A stretch of 62,000 bases of DNA from contig CM043942.1 in the NCBI GenBank assembly GCA_014529385.2, positions 31,676,469 through 31,738,468 of the forward strand. Direction: 5' to 3'. The notes under the pieces are model-generated. The model saw only the letters and a program-made list of their open reading frames with translations. It made no database searches and was not told the origin of the DNA. Source of the DNA: Adiantum capillus-veneris. Lineage: Eukaryota; Streptophyta; Polypodiopsida; Polypodiales; Pteridaceae. The position numbers and the translations under genes were made by a program. Below, one piece after another: positions 10,385 to 21,900 of this stretch (positions are counted from its first letter, which is position 1; each line of letters starts with the position of its first letter).

Positions 10385-11300
10385 ATTTTGTGCACAATCA
10401 CACACTAATGCTTGCATTAGTGTGTGCATGCATTATACACACACTAATGCTTGAATTAGTGTGTGATTGTGCACAAAATAGTGTGTTTTCACACACTATT
10501 TTGTGCACAATCACACACTAATGCCCGCACTAATGCGGGCATGCGTTACAAGCACACACTAATGCTTGCATTAGTGTGTGATTGTGCACAAATTAATGTG
10601 TTTTCACACACTATTTTGTGCACAATCACACACTAATGCCCGCATTAGTGTGTGATTGTGCACAAGTTAGTGTGTGAAATGCATGCGTTACAAGCACACA
10701 CTAATGCTTGCATTAGTGTGTGATTGTGCACAAATTAGTGTGTTTTCACACACTATTTTGTGCACAATCACACATTAATGCCCGCATTAGTGTGTGCATG
10801 CATTATACACACACACACTAATGCAAGCATTAGTGTGTGCATACATTAGTGTGTTTCCACACACTAATTTGTGCCCAAGCACACACTAATGCAAGCGTTA
10901 GTGTGTGCATACCTCTCTAGCACACACTAATGCTTGCATTAGTGTGTGCTTGTGCACAAATTAGTGTGTCTACACACTAATGCATACACAAGCACACACT
11001 ATTGTGAGCATTGGTGTGTGAAAAAATTGCGCACACTAATGCAAGCATTAGTGTGTGCTTGTGCACTAACTAGTGTGTGAAAACACACTAATGCATGGAC
11101 ACCCACACTAATGCGAGCATTAGTGTGTGCATGCGCTACAAGAACACACTAGTGCTTGCATTAGTGTGTGTGTGCATGCATTGGTGTGTTTTCACACACT
11201 AATTTGTGCATAAGCACACACTAATGCAAGCATTAGTGTGTGCATGCGTTACAAGCACACACTAACGCTTGCATTAGTGTGCATGCGTTACAAGCATACC
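10385..11300. repeat. Array of interlocking palindromes (CACACTAATGC / GCATTAGTGTG)
   Basis: About 0.9 kb is built almost wholly of inverted repeats. Class 1 is CACACTAATGC, two bases (TT, AA, CC or GA), then GCATTAGTGTG. More than ten copies occur, including near 10405, 10560, 10630, 10695, 10815, 10885, 10925, 11035, 11105 and 11220. Class 2 has TTGTGCACAA beside ACTATTTTGTG and forms a nearly perfect palindrome of about 48 bp around 10464-10512, repeated near 10600 and 10740. GCATGCGTTACAAG recurs as a spacer. The array lies midway between the two CACTA genes. It could form cruciforms in DNA or hairpins in RNA. No coding role is seen. Confidence 0.95.
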
Positions 11301-11602
11301 AAAACATACCTCCATGTGGGTGTGCGATGATGTTGATTGAGACCCCAATGGTCACCGAGAAGCCCAACGATAGATTAAGGTCCAACACACACACACTAGA
11401 TTAATGTCTTTGCCACACACTATCGCACACACAATAGATTAATTAGAAGCACACACACACACACTCTAAATGGATGCAAAAAAAAAAAGCACACAAACCA
11501 TTTCTTAAATAGGAGATAAAAAGAATCCTATGCAATAAAGAATCTCACTTTGACTTGAATCCAATGTTAATTAGGGTCCCTTTCTTTGTGAAATTGTAAG
11601 AT

Positions 11603-13060
11603 ATGGAATCCTCTTCCACGCCTGGCTATCAATCCATAGAGGACTTTCTCGTCGAGGGCCTCTCTTACGAGGACGCTTGTGATGCTTACTACTCGTAGTC
11701 TTCCTCCCACCATTCACAATCCACCTTTGGCTTTCGATGGTTCTGAGATGGAGTACACGACCCCGACCTCGAGAGGGCATACCGTGCCCAGGCAGAGTGT
11801 CTATCCTCGCAGCAGATCTTCTAGGGCGGTACACAGCAGCATAGTTGGCTGCCTATGGGCTCTCACCGCTTGCGACACCGGGCGCCGGCACTCCGATTGT
11901 GCAGAGTGTGCCTCCCAGTGGGCCTCCCTCCACCTTACCCTCGAATTTTCCGTCACCCGTAGCTCCCTCCACCTTGCATTCACAGCGATCCATGCCCTCA
12001 CCGTCGAGTTATCCGTTGCCTACACCACCCAGCGGTTCGGGCTCGGGCCAACGCTCTTCGGGTGGCCAACGCTCTTCTTGTATTGGTGGCTCACGCTCTC
12101 GTCAAGGTAGTGGCTCGTGCTGCTTTGGTGGTGGAGGGGGAAATGCTACAGATTCACCTCCTCTTACACCCCGACCTCCTTGCTCACCCCTTGGAGCTCC
12201 AAATGAGGATGAGGACCGCAATGCGCCCGCCCCGGACGCTGGTGGCTACTACTATTATATACATTGAGGGGGGGAGGTGGATCTAGGTTCCTCTTTGGGG
12301 AGGACATTTCGAGGGCACCTTAACCAGTTGATCCACTCGACATACCAAGATTGCTTTAAATATTTCAAATATCAGGACCCAGTCGACTTGACGTACATTC
12401 ACACGACATTGCTCATGCGGTTCCCTAATCCGGAAGTGGAAGAGTTCTCCAGGCAGTGGCTCGAGGAGTACATCAAGAATTTCTTGAAAAATAAGAAGTC
12501 CAGTGTGCGGAGGGCGGCAAAGCGAACATTTGAATCTGAGGGTCACAACTATCGCCCTGGAAATGTTCACAACGAGGAGTGGGAGAAAGCCCAGGGCAAG
12601 CTGGAGGACGAGAGAGCGGCAGGTGCTAGGGCGCACACTCTGCAGGTGGAGGCGAGGGCGCAGCAAACGCCCACGCATTATGGCTCGGGCGGAAAAGCAA
12701 CATGGAAAGATAAATTTGTGAGTGCGCGCATTTTCATTTGAATTGATTTAATTTGTGGTAATAAGGTTAGGTTTGTGATATTTTTTAATTGATATACAAC
12801 AAAATATTACTATGACCCGCCCAAGCCAAGAGATCCAGAGATACAGAGAGAGCAACTCCGAATATCAGACATGGTGCTGGCTGTATGAAAACAACAAAAT
12901 CAATCGCAAAGAATTTGAAAATGCATGTCGTACACTACAGCCTGTAAGTGTGAACTTTTAAAAAAACATGAGTGCATGCAGAATTATGTATCCATTTGTA
13001 TTAATTAAAGGTTTTGTTGTTTTTTTCCTTTCCAGAGTCAGGGAGTCCCTTGAGAGGTCC
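11603..13060 (+). pseudogene. CACTA second gene, TNPA/TNP1-like DNA-binding protein
   Basis: ATG at 11603 opens MESSSTPGYQSIEDFLVEGL, ending at a TAG at 11696-11698. A Pro/Ser/Gly-rich stretch follows in another frame (11845-12267). A conserved block at 12277-12720 includes TYIHTTLLMRFPNPEVEEF, SRQWLEEYIKNFLKNKKSS and YGSGGKATWKDKF. A GTGAGT donor at about 12719, an exon with YQTWCWLYENNKINRKEFEN, a GTAAGT donor at about 12951 and a TTTCCAG acceptor at about 13036 suggest two more exons. The layout (low-complexity N-terminus, helical block, GSGG motif) resembles plant Ptta/En/Spm proteins and the gene at 41.9-43.0 kb. The family call rests on context and is moderate. It is transcribed away from tnp2. 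Confidence 0.6.
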
Positions 13061-13438
13061 CAGGATCCGAGTAGCTCAATCCTCCAAGTGTTTTTGGGCC
13101 CGTCTTCTTTTGGCCACAATTGTATAGCCCCCATGTATCGCCTATTTGGGCAATTTTGTAATATCCAATATAATTAAACACTTGATTTTGGCCCAAAGTC
13201 TTCTTTTGGCCATAGTTGTATAGCCGCCATGCATCGCCTATTTGGGCAATTTTGTAATGAACAGTTTCTCCAATATAATTAAACATTTGATTTTGGCCCA
13301 AAGCTTTTCTGCAATGAAATTTTTGTTTTTTTATTTATTAAAATGTATAGGAAAAAAAAGGAAAATGACCATTTGGATGGGTCCTACCAAGGACCATCCA
13401 AATGGTCATCTGCTTTTTTAAAAAAAAATACTTGCGTG

Positions 13439-13644
13439 CACGGTAATGGTTGCGGTAATTCTTATGGTAAGGCCCGCGGTAATAAGCGCGGAAATATAGC
13501 CGGGCCAATTACCGCGTGCATTGCTGAAGGACCATTACAGCGAGCATTGACTCCAGCATTACCACCCCCGAGATTTTTTGACTTTAACTTTTCCTTGTTT
13601 TTGTGCATCTATCTGAGCGGTAATGTGCTCCAAATGTGATAGTG
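13439..13644 (-). repeat. Right subterminal repeats and terminus of CACTA element
   Basis: Several GCGGTAAT (reverse of ATTACCGC) lie within 200 bp of the right end, one of them 18 bp from it, plus one in the opposite orientation. The element ends ATAGTG at 13644, followed by TAG. Confidence 0.75.
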
Positions 13645-13647
13645 TAG

Positions 13648-14480
13648 AAGTTACCACTCTACTTGATACAGGAGCCCAAGGAGATCTCATTTCCCTCAAC
13701 TTGTACACACAGCTTGGTCAAGACGCAGAGCTTTAAATGACATCACATGAGACGCAGAGCTATACTTGCCACTAGATGAAAGCATTAGGGTTGTGACCTT
13801 ATTTGTTATAATCAATCAATATCATGTCTACCCACATAGATTCTATGGTAGAATACCATCAAAACCAACAAAAACTATTTCTAGGACAACCATGGCAAAG
13901 GAGGTACAATGTTCAAATAGATTGGAAGTCAAATTTGGTACAAATTCAAATTGAAACAGAGAGTCAAACAGTTTCATTGACCAAAATCACAGAAATAGGG
14001 TCGACAATGAAAAGACTAATGACAAGGACAGAAAACCTTTTCCTACAAGAACCGTGCATGGATTCCCAAAGAGTCTACACAAAAGCCAACACACCAATCA
14101 AAGGTGACAACAATCTCATCCACACCAAAACCAACAAAACATCTAATGAGACCAACGACAAACAAAAGAGCGAGATGGATAACAAAGAAATTTCTCAAAA
14201 CAAAGCAGGTTTGGGTCAGAAAGATGAAATTTATGCAAAAGAATCACTCAAAACCCATAAGCCAGCAAAGACTTTGATATCATCTCACATACCCATACGG
14301 AACACTCCTACGACAATCACAAAAAAATGGGTACCAAAGAAGTTAGTTCAAGCTCTAAAAACACAGGAGCTTATTTGGATTTCTAAGTGCAGTAAGTTGA
14401 ATCTCTCTACAGAGGCAAACAAACAAACCAACCACCACTTGGAAAATTTCCGACCAACCAAGTCAACAAAGAAAGTCTAG
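13648..14480 (+). pseudogene. Retroelement protease, 3' half, and downstream linker
   Basis: Directly after the CACTA target duplication the frame reads VTTLLDTGAQGDLISLNLYT, the retropepsin active site (D-T-G-A), then stops at about 13734. After further stops an ORF at 13824-14480 begins with EYHQNQQKLFLGQPWQRRYN then VQIDWKSNLVQI, the C-terminal part of gypsy-type proteases (I/FLG-PW). A Lys/Thr/Asn-rich tail without a recognised domain follows. It pairs with 4629-4743. Confidence 0.75.
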
Positions 14481-14672
14481 ATAGCCAAACAATTATGCCA
14501 AGCACAACTTTGGATCTAGATTTTAGTGGCAAGAATACAAGGCAAACATCAAATCCATAAATAGGACAAACCCCAAGTATGGCAACCAAAATAGCCCAAG
14601 CACGTCATCAACACGGCTGGCCCTGTAGAAGTTTTCCAAATGTCTATAAAAGCTTGTATTGCACTTCTAACA

Positions 14673-16435
14673 GTATATGGCTATAACATTGATTGTAGCG
14701 GAATCAAAGTAAAAGTAGTGAGAATTTTCTTAAGAGAATCCTGAAAGAGCATAAGCAGAGTACTTGATTAAAGGTAGAAAAATCAACATTATACCTAGTT
14801 AGCTTGGCATGAACAATACTTATGTGTGTGAAAGAGAGAATTAGATAAATTGACAATAGTCGAGGACCAGATTTACTCGGAGCCACTCCCCCTTCCAAAA
14901 GCCTTTTTTAATATAGATTCTCCCATGAAGAGAGACTTGGTACAATAAATGCTTTGTGCTCCTTGAGACCTTGTTGATGCTGCAAGAAGATGGTACACTT
15001 CATGCACCAAAATTATGTCCATAAATACCTTGAAAAAATATTAACTTTTCCACGTCCTCAATCCGAAGACCTCAAACACCTTCAAAGATAGAGAGAGATA
15101 GCAAGGAGTGAGGGAAGGGAAGAGGAAGAATAAGTAACATATGAGAAAGAATTACTTTCCTCACCATAGATTACTCTTGGAGCTTAGCTTAGCATAGTAA
15201 TATAGATGGTAGAGAAGATGAGCATGCCATTTTAGTTTTACTCTTGTTTGGATTGAATTCCATAGCCAAGAGGCGTTGGTGTAGGCTTTCTACTTCTCAA
15301 GCTTGGAGAAGGAGATGAAGTTCTTGCTCAACACATGAGAGATTGTGTGAGTGTGTGGGAGAATGAGCAAAAAGGAACCTCCCTTCTAGCCTTGGTCGAC
15401 CCCTCTCACTCCCTACTCTTGCTTGCACCTCATTAGCCCTTGCCAAGCTTAGACAATCATAATCTTAGGTCATAACTAGCAATAGAGGTAGCATTTGAAA
15501 AAGTTTCCTCATTTTACCTTTGAGAGAGAGGGCTTCAAAAATTCTTGAATAATTATTTAATCATGCTAAATTCTCATTGGATCTCTCTAAAGGCATCCAA
15601 TAGGCTTTAGGCACAATATGAAGGCAACCTTGCTAGGGATTGACATTTGTCCTATATGCCTCTTGTGGAAGGGGTGGCTCTTGGTGTGTGTGGGTGAGTG
15701 TTCTCTCTTATCCCTATTTCCTTGGCTTGCCCCCTCCTTTGTAGTCCACTTGTTGACTTTCAAGCAGCTTGGTAATCAAGCACCTTATTCATCAAGCACC
15801 TCAAGCACCCTAGTCAACTCAAGCACGACAAGCACGACAAGCACCTCAAGCACATGCCTAACTTTCCTAAGGTCTAGAGTACCTAAAGATCCTAGGTCTA
15901 AGGAATTTTTAACACTAACCTTTAGAGTTCTTTAATGTATATAACTCTAAGGTCTTTTAAGCTCCATTACCTGCTCATTGCCTTTGGTAGACCATCTCCC
16001 TTTTGGACCCTTAATGAGAGGTAGCCTTCTTTCCCTTTTGGTCCTGTGTTGAGATAGATCTAAAAGCACATATCTATATTCTAACTCTTGTTCCCATTCA
16101 TTTACTCACATTAAATGATCATTTCAATATGAGAAAATCATTTGGGATAGTTAGATACTAGATTTTATGACATTACCTCTCTCTTGAAACCATAGTCATC
16201 CTCAACTATGAGGTAGAGAAGGTAAAGACTTAGTCATTAGTCTAAATTTCTTAGCGTGTAGAGGATTCCCTTTTACCCTATGAAATCATTCCAAAATGGA
16301 TGACTAGTCTATTTGGTCCTTGGGAGACTTAGTTGTAGCAAGCATGTCTTCTCTTTAGTTCATATCATACTCCCAAGTAGTAGAGTGACAAGTTCTACTT
16401 GGTGTTTCGGAGGTGTCGTAATCACAAACAAGATT
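14673..16435 (-). repeat. 3' LTR of the gypsy element
   Basis: From ATATGGCTATAACATTG at 14673 it matches 24250-25410 over more than 1 kb. The inner edge is set provisionally at about 16435, where the minus strand reads TGTGATTACGACACC, a plausible LTR start. No clear polypurine tract was found next to it. The Asn-Cys-free region 15750-16400 is LTR-unique because the other copy is truncated. Confidence 0.6.
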
Positions 16436-16528
16436 CCAAGCATGCATACAACTTAAATTTGTGCACAGTAAAAATAGAACTAGTCTTAAAAGACAAAAAA
16501 AATGTTCATTTAAAAAAAAAACATTTGC

Positions 16529-18200
16529 TTACTCTATTGTAGCATTGTAAGCATTGACAAGGTTCATACTATCCTTATGTTGTGTTCCTTGCATCCATCT
16601 AGCATCTTCAAAAGGATAATTTTTGAAATTAATAAGATACCGTCGGATAATCTTACCATATCTTAGTACCTTATCTTGATTTGAAAGGATGGATTCTGGC
16701 AGGAGCACCTCTTCCTGATCCTTGGTCCTCAATTATTGGTTCTCTTGGTGGCTCTCATTTGTAAGGCTTAAGTAGTCTCACATGTAAAGCATTGTGTATG
16801 AGCCAATGATTGGGAAATTTTAGTTGATAGGCCATCTTGTTGATTGGTTTTAAGATTGAAAAGGACCATAGTATCTTTTTGCTAGCTTAGCATAATAATT
16901 TTGGTGGACCGTAGGACTTTTGCCTGTTGTTTGCCTCAATTGAGCCTTGGGAAACTTGAGTAGGACCCAATTATTTTCCTTGAAATTTAAGTGCCTTCTG
17001 TGCTTGTTAGCAACATCACATTTTTTCCTTTGTTGTGAGATGAATATAGACTCCTTAATCTTTTAAAAATGTTCTTGTAGATCTCAGCTATACTCATTAG
17101 CAGTGAAGATCTTCGCATGTACCTTAAGTAGCAAGGGACTTTTAGGTCTTCCCTCAATAATTTTGAAGGGTGCCTTCCTTGTAGTAGTATGGACATTTTT
17201 ATTGTATGCGTACTCTACAAGAGGTAGGTACTTCTCCCACTTTGAGTGTTAGTCTACTGTTGTGACATAGGTCTTGAGTAGATCTAGAATCGTAAGGTTA
17301 GCAATCTCACTTTGGCCATCCGTCTATGGGTGATAGACCAAAGAGAAATTTAGCCTTGTACCTAGATTCTCAAAGAGACCCTTCTAGAAATTAATGGTCA
17401 TTCAAGGATCTCTATTTGACAATATGGATGTTGGCAAGCCATGGTGGTTGAAAATCTGTGATATGAAGAGGGTTTCCATTTGATGTGCCTTAATAGTCTT
17501 TTTGAGAGGTATAAAATGTGCTTGTTTGCTAAACCTGTCAACTATTGTCCATATTCCCATGGATATACTTGGGTAATCCAAAGATAAAATCCATGTATAT
17601 ACTCTCCCATGGTGAATTAGGAATTGGCAATGGATGGAGTACTCTAAGGTGCTTCCCTCTATCATACTTGGTCTTTTGGCATATCATGCATTTTGAAACA
17701 TACTCTTGTATGTCTAATTTCATGGTAGGCCAATAGAAACACGTCTCTACTCCTTGAAGAGTAGGTTGAATCCCTTTATGCCCCGCATAGGGAGGAGCAT
17801 GAGATTCATAAATTACTTTCTCACAAAGGGAGTTAGTAATACATAGACTATTTCCATGGAGAAGGTAACCATCCTACAAGGTGAGTGGTTCTTCTTTCTT
17901 CCCTAAGGCAAGGGCTTACATTATATCCTTGAAGTCAGGGTGATACTCATCTATCATAGAAGATAGATCATAGTGAGTTGCTATAGACATTGCATTTACT
18001 TTTGGTCATCATGATAGTGCATCGGCCACTTAATTGTGCTTACCAACAATATGAGCGCATTGACAATTAAATTGCGAACGATAATTTTCTCACCTCATTT
18101 GTTTTTCGGAAAGCTTGGTTTGTGTCATGAAGTACTTAAGACTTTGGTGATCCGTTCAGAGGATGAATGGAGTCCCCAAAAGATAATGATTCCATGTGTC
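16529..18200 (-). pseudogene. Gypsy RNase H end, integrase and chromodomain
   Basis: Leftwards from 18200: RNase H ending with TDHQSLKYFMTQTKLSEKQM and CAHIVGKHN-VADALS. The integrase zinc-finger part is YVSKCMICQKTKYDRGKH. The core starts WESIYMDFIFGLP and continues DRFSKQAHFIPLKKT. Its next block reads HHGLPTSILSNRDP where SDRDP is usual, so a catalytic Asp seems replaced by Asn. The last ORF (16529-16732) has PESILSNQDKVLRYGKIIRR and YLINFKNYPFEDARWMQG, the chromodomain-like end of chromoviruses. Stops and frame changes occur throughout. Confidence 0.85.
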
Positions 18201-18435
18201 TTTTGGAGATTTCGGAGGTCTGTTGGAGGGCCTTTTGGAGGAGAGAGGAAAATAAGCTCCTCCAATGAGAGAAGAGCCTACGTTACGTAGAAAAATAGAT
18301 TGATATTAACAAAAATGTAAAGGGTGTCCCTCTCCTCATTTAATAATCTAGTGGTCCTCAAAGACGATCACTCTCTTTCATTTAATGCGAGCACCTTTTT
18401 CAGAAGGTAGATGCGGTGCATTTGATACGGCTTAT

Positions 18436-19021
18436 GTCATCACTAGAACTCAAAAAGTCACAAAACTATTAAGTGGTGGAATATTTTTAAACTTTTGATA
18501 CTGTCAATGCGTCTGGAACGCCCAAATATCCTAGAAATTAATGTCCAATTGCCTCGCTCCGACATCCAAAGAGGCAAAAAATGTCAAAAACCCCTAAAAG
18601 AATATTTTATTAACGGTGCGTGAGGGGGCATTCCAAAATTTTGGAATGCCTCCTCGCGCGCCGTTAGTAAAAAGCTCCTTTTTTCCTCTTTTTAGGGAGC
18701 TTTTTGAGAGGAAAATGTCAAAAAACCTCTAAAAAGGGGCTTTCTTGAAAGATAAGTGTCCAAAAATCACTAAAAGGAGCTTTGTGCTAACGGCGCGCAG
18801 GGGGGCATTCTAGAATTTTAGAATGCCTCCTCGCGCGCCTTAAGTAAAAAACCTTATTTTTTGGGGTTTTTTGACATTTTTTGCCTCTTCGGATGTCGGA
18901 ATGAGACAAGTAGATATTCGTTTTTAGGGTATTTTGGCATTCCGGATGCATTGGTGGTGTCAAAAGCCTCAAAATCTATCACTATTTGACAGTTTGTGAC
19001 TTTTCAACTTTCAATGATGAC
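18436..19021. mobile_element. Foldback MITE with nested hairpins
   Basis: Outer arms of about 150 bp are inverted copies of each other (GTCATCAC... to ...TGATGAC; both arms contain GAGGCAAAAAATGTCAAAAA). Inside are two further palindromes, around 18640 (GGCATTCC-AAAATTTT-GGAATGCC) and around 18815 (GGCATTCTAGAA-TTTTAGAATGCC). Each is flanked by GC-rich ACGGCGCGC / GCGCGCCGT type arms. It sits inside the left TIR of the 18205-20822 element: sequence resuming at GTTGACGGG continues the TIR match. Confidence 0.8.
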
Positions 19022-19230
19022 GTTGACGGGAGCAAAGCGAACCCCGAACCCCGACGGCCTCTAAAACACCGGGGACCGAATGGCGCGCCTCGAGCCTGTC
19101 ATGGTAAAGCAAACAGGGGGCACCACCTAGCTTCAGCGGCTAGGACGCAAACAACACACCACCATAACAAAGTTTTCATCCAAGAGAGATGGATGCTTGG
19201 GAGTAATGATGAAGAGGAAATGGAATGAGA

Positions 19231-19231
19231 T

Positions 19232-19291
<60 letters not shown>
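19231..19291. repeat. (GA)n microsatellite
   Basis: About 60 bp of nearly pure GA within the 18205-20822 insertion. The surrounding 19.0-20.6 kb is purine-rich on the plus strand and shows no recognisable coding region. Confidence 0.95.
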
Positions 19292-19297
<6 letters not shown>

Positions 19298-20822
19298 GAT
19301 ATAGCGGCTTAGTACTTAGGCACCACAAAAGGATGGCGAATTCGCACACCCTTCACACATACACAAGCTCACTCCAAACACAAGACTAGGTGGCGATTCC
19401 GCACACCTCACATAGGCAAAAAATTACAAGAAAACATACTCACAAAACCTCAAGCTTTATTTAGAGAATAAGGCGATGAAATGGGGAGCATAGGGTAGGG
19501 GAATGAGAAGGGAGAGCGTGGTAGAGCACATGGCGGATAGGTGGGAGTTGATGGCGAAGACTCGCACGAGGGTTATGGCCATCATCCTTCATTTAGTTTC
19601 CCTTCATCTTCCATAGCCCAAGGGTGTAGAGGTCATGCTCAAAACGAGCATGGTGATTGCGGTGATGGTGATGGTGTGGGTGTGCACTAGGCACACACAA
19701 TGCATAGTGCACTCTTTGGTGATGGTGTGTGTCCTTAGTGTGATGGTGACCCCTCTTTATATAGGGGAGTAGGAGGGAGAAATTCTAGAATTTAGAAATG
19801 AAGAAATCATTATCTACATAGGCCATGTGACTGTGGGCCCCACTTGTCTGGCTGTGTGTATATGTGCCAGAATAGCAGTTTCATGAGAGAGAGACTAAGA
19901 GAGAGAGATGGGTTGATGAAAAAAAGTGAGAGGTGACATGGAGAATAAAGTAATTACAAGAGGGGAGAGAGGGGAGTGTGTTCAGAGGTGAATCTGTGTG
20001 CAAATGTGTGTGAACACAAGAAAAATCAGGTAACCACCGGGTGGGGATGGGTCTGTGGGCACCTTTTTCAGTGAAACTGAGTGTGTGAGAGTGTGGGGGA
20101 GGTTATTTAGCTACAAGACAAGAGACATGGCGCCCTTTAGATAGAGAGGGGGGTATTTGGGTCATGGGATATGATAGGAGAGAGAAAGAGGGGGTGGGGT
20201 ATACTATTTTGGAAGGTAGGGTAAGTTGCATGTGAGTTAGGGTGCATTATTGGTGAGTTATAATGCATTATTGGTGAGAGTTGGGGTAGCTTGAGGGGAG
20301 AGAGAAAGGAGAAAGGACAAGGGGAAGAGAGAGCGGAGTTGACCTTTTGAGTGGAGGAGAGGAAAAGGGACACCCGGCGGGACAACAGTGAAGAAAAAGG
20401 AGGCAAGGTGGGGATGGGCTACCCCGCAGGCATGAGGTGGCCTATTTTACCTTTCTTATATATTTACATAATTATACTTTATTTTTTTCTTACTTTTTCC
20501 GATGCCTTTTATCACTCCCTCCCTAAGAGGGGGTTTTCATGGGGTGGGGACGAGAGAAGAGGGGTATGGGAGCTTGGCTTGTGAAAAGCCCACATCAACG
20601 TAAGCTGCATTGAATGCGCCGCACATGCCTCCTGAAAAAGACGCTCACATCAAATAAAAAAGTGACCGTTTTCAAGGACGATTGGGAATATAAATCTACT
20701 TTTTAGAGTGTCTGGTTGTCCTTTTGGACGTACTCACAAGGTGCAAGTGCATTTTTAAAAAAGTATGTAGAGAGAGAAATACAATTTCTTACAAGGGCCT
20801 CCAAATGACCTCCGAAATTTTC

Positions 20823-21900
20823 TTATGAGGGCATGCAGAATATCTAGTTGCTCCTTTTTGTACATGCCCAACACTCGCTCATGGTAATTGAGTCTTTGAC
20901 TTTTGTATGCTATGGCATGCCCTTCTTGAAGCATCACATTGGACCTCAAAGTGTTTTGAGAGATCCGACAGTGTAAGCACAGGTTGAGAGGTAAGCTTTT
21001 CTTTGAGCTTTTCAAAAGCATTTTTCTCTTTTGCAATCCATGTATACTTAACTTTTTTCTTTGTTAAGTCATGTAATGGTCATGCTATTTGTGAGAATTT
21101 TTTTATGAAGCGTCTATAGTATGCACATATACCAATAAAGCTTTGTAGCTCATTTAGATTCATTGGGTTAGGCCATCCTTTTATTACCTCTAGCTTTGTT
21201 GGATCCATACGGATACCATCTTGAGAGATAATGTGACCTAAGTATTGAATATCTTGAATGAAAAATTCACTCTCCTTTTGATTAACGAAAAGTTTATTCT
21301 CCTCAAAGCTTGAAAGATTACCTAGAGATGTTGATTTTGTTCTTTGAGAGGATTGGAGTAGATGATGATATCATCAAAGAAAACTCTAGTGAACTTTCAA
21401 TGGGGTTTGATCCATTAGGTGGTTGAATGTGTCCGGAGCATTTGTCAAACCAAAAGGCATGACAACATATTCATAAAGACCAAATGTTGTGCGGAAAGTG
21501 GTCTTTACAATATCTTCATTCACTATCCTTATTTGATGATAGCCACTTTCAAGGTCAATCTTAATGAAGCAGGTAGAGCATTGTACCTTATCAAATAGAT
21601 CTTTTACCCACGGTACAAGAAATTTTTTCTTGATAGTAATCCAATTTAGTGCTCTATAGTCAACACACGTACGATATGTGTCATCTTTCTTTTGCACTAA
21701 TAGGATGGGTGAACAAAAGGGAGAGGAACTAGGCCTCACCATCCCCTTGTCTACCAATTCAGGCACTTGCCTCATAATCTCCTATTGTTGATCTTGAGAA
21801 ACTCTATAAGGAGGCTTATTAGGCATTGAGATCCCAGGTAGAAGCTCTATTGTATGGTCATCATCCCCTGGTTTTGGAGGTAACTCTCTAGGGAAGTCAT
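20823..21900 (-). pseudogene. Gypsy reverse transcriptase and RNase H start
   Basis: Leftwards: VPELVDKGMVRPSSSPFCSP, VQKKDDTYRTCVDYRALN, FIKIDLESGYHQIRI and FGLYEYVVMPFGLTNAP form RT fingers and palm. After a frame change at about 21385 the catalytic box VFFDDIIIYS (FxDD) appears in another frame. Broken frames continue with the connection (LGHIISQDGIRMDPTK), and the ORF at 20755-21036 gives EGHAIAYKSQRLNYHERVLG and LDILHALIRK of RNase H, where the TIR element interrupts it. Confidence 0.88.

Larger units (their letters stand above)
4744..13644. mobile_element. Complete CACTA (En/Spm-type) DNA transposon, 8.9 kb
   Basis: The left end reads CACTATGGGAGAATG and the right end, on the minus strand, CACTATCACATTTGG. 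Both are flanked by TAG (4741-4743 and 13645-13647), the 3-bp target duplication expected for CACTA elements. Both ends carry several TTACCGC subterminal motifs. Inside are a leftward tnp2-type transposase gene and a rightward TNPA-like gene, with an array of palindromes between them. The insertion splits a retroelement protease frame that is restored exactly on removal with one TAG. tnp2 is broken by stops, frameshifts and a 61-bp duplication, so the copy is probably not autonomous. Confidence 0.9.
18205..20822. mobile_element. Non-autonomous element with about 230-bp terminal inverted repeats
   Basis: The left end (GGAGATTTCGGAGGTCTGTT) and the reverse complement of the right end (GAAAATTTCGGAGGTCATTT) match. 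The similarity continues inward about 230 bp, for example TTTCAGAAGGTAGATGCGG against TTTCAGGAGGCATGTGCGG. The insert splits the gypsy RNase H between HALIRK and WNHYLLGTPFIL. Both flanks show TTTT (18201-18204, 20818-20821), either a 4-bp target duplication or chance. No 9-bp duplication was found, so a Mutator-type assignment, suggested by the long TIRs, is only tentative. No transposase was seen inside. Confidence 0.7.

Noticed and set aside
9786-10521. ORFs rich in Thr-His or Cys-Val across 9.8-10.5 kb
   Set aside because: They read through the CA repeat and palindrome array; no domain is present.
10385-11300. CRISPR-like array
   Set aside because: Repeats are palindromes without regular unique spacers, in plant transposon DNA.
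18201-20831. Mutator element with a 9-bp target duplication
   Set aside because: The TIRs are long, but the 9 bp on each side (GTGTCTTTT and TTATGAGGG) do not match; only TTTT is shared.
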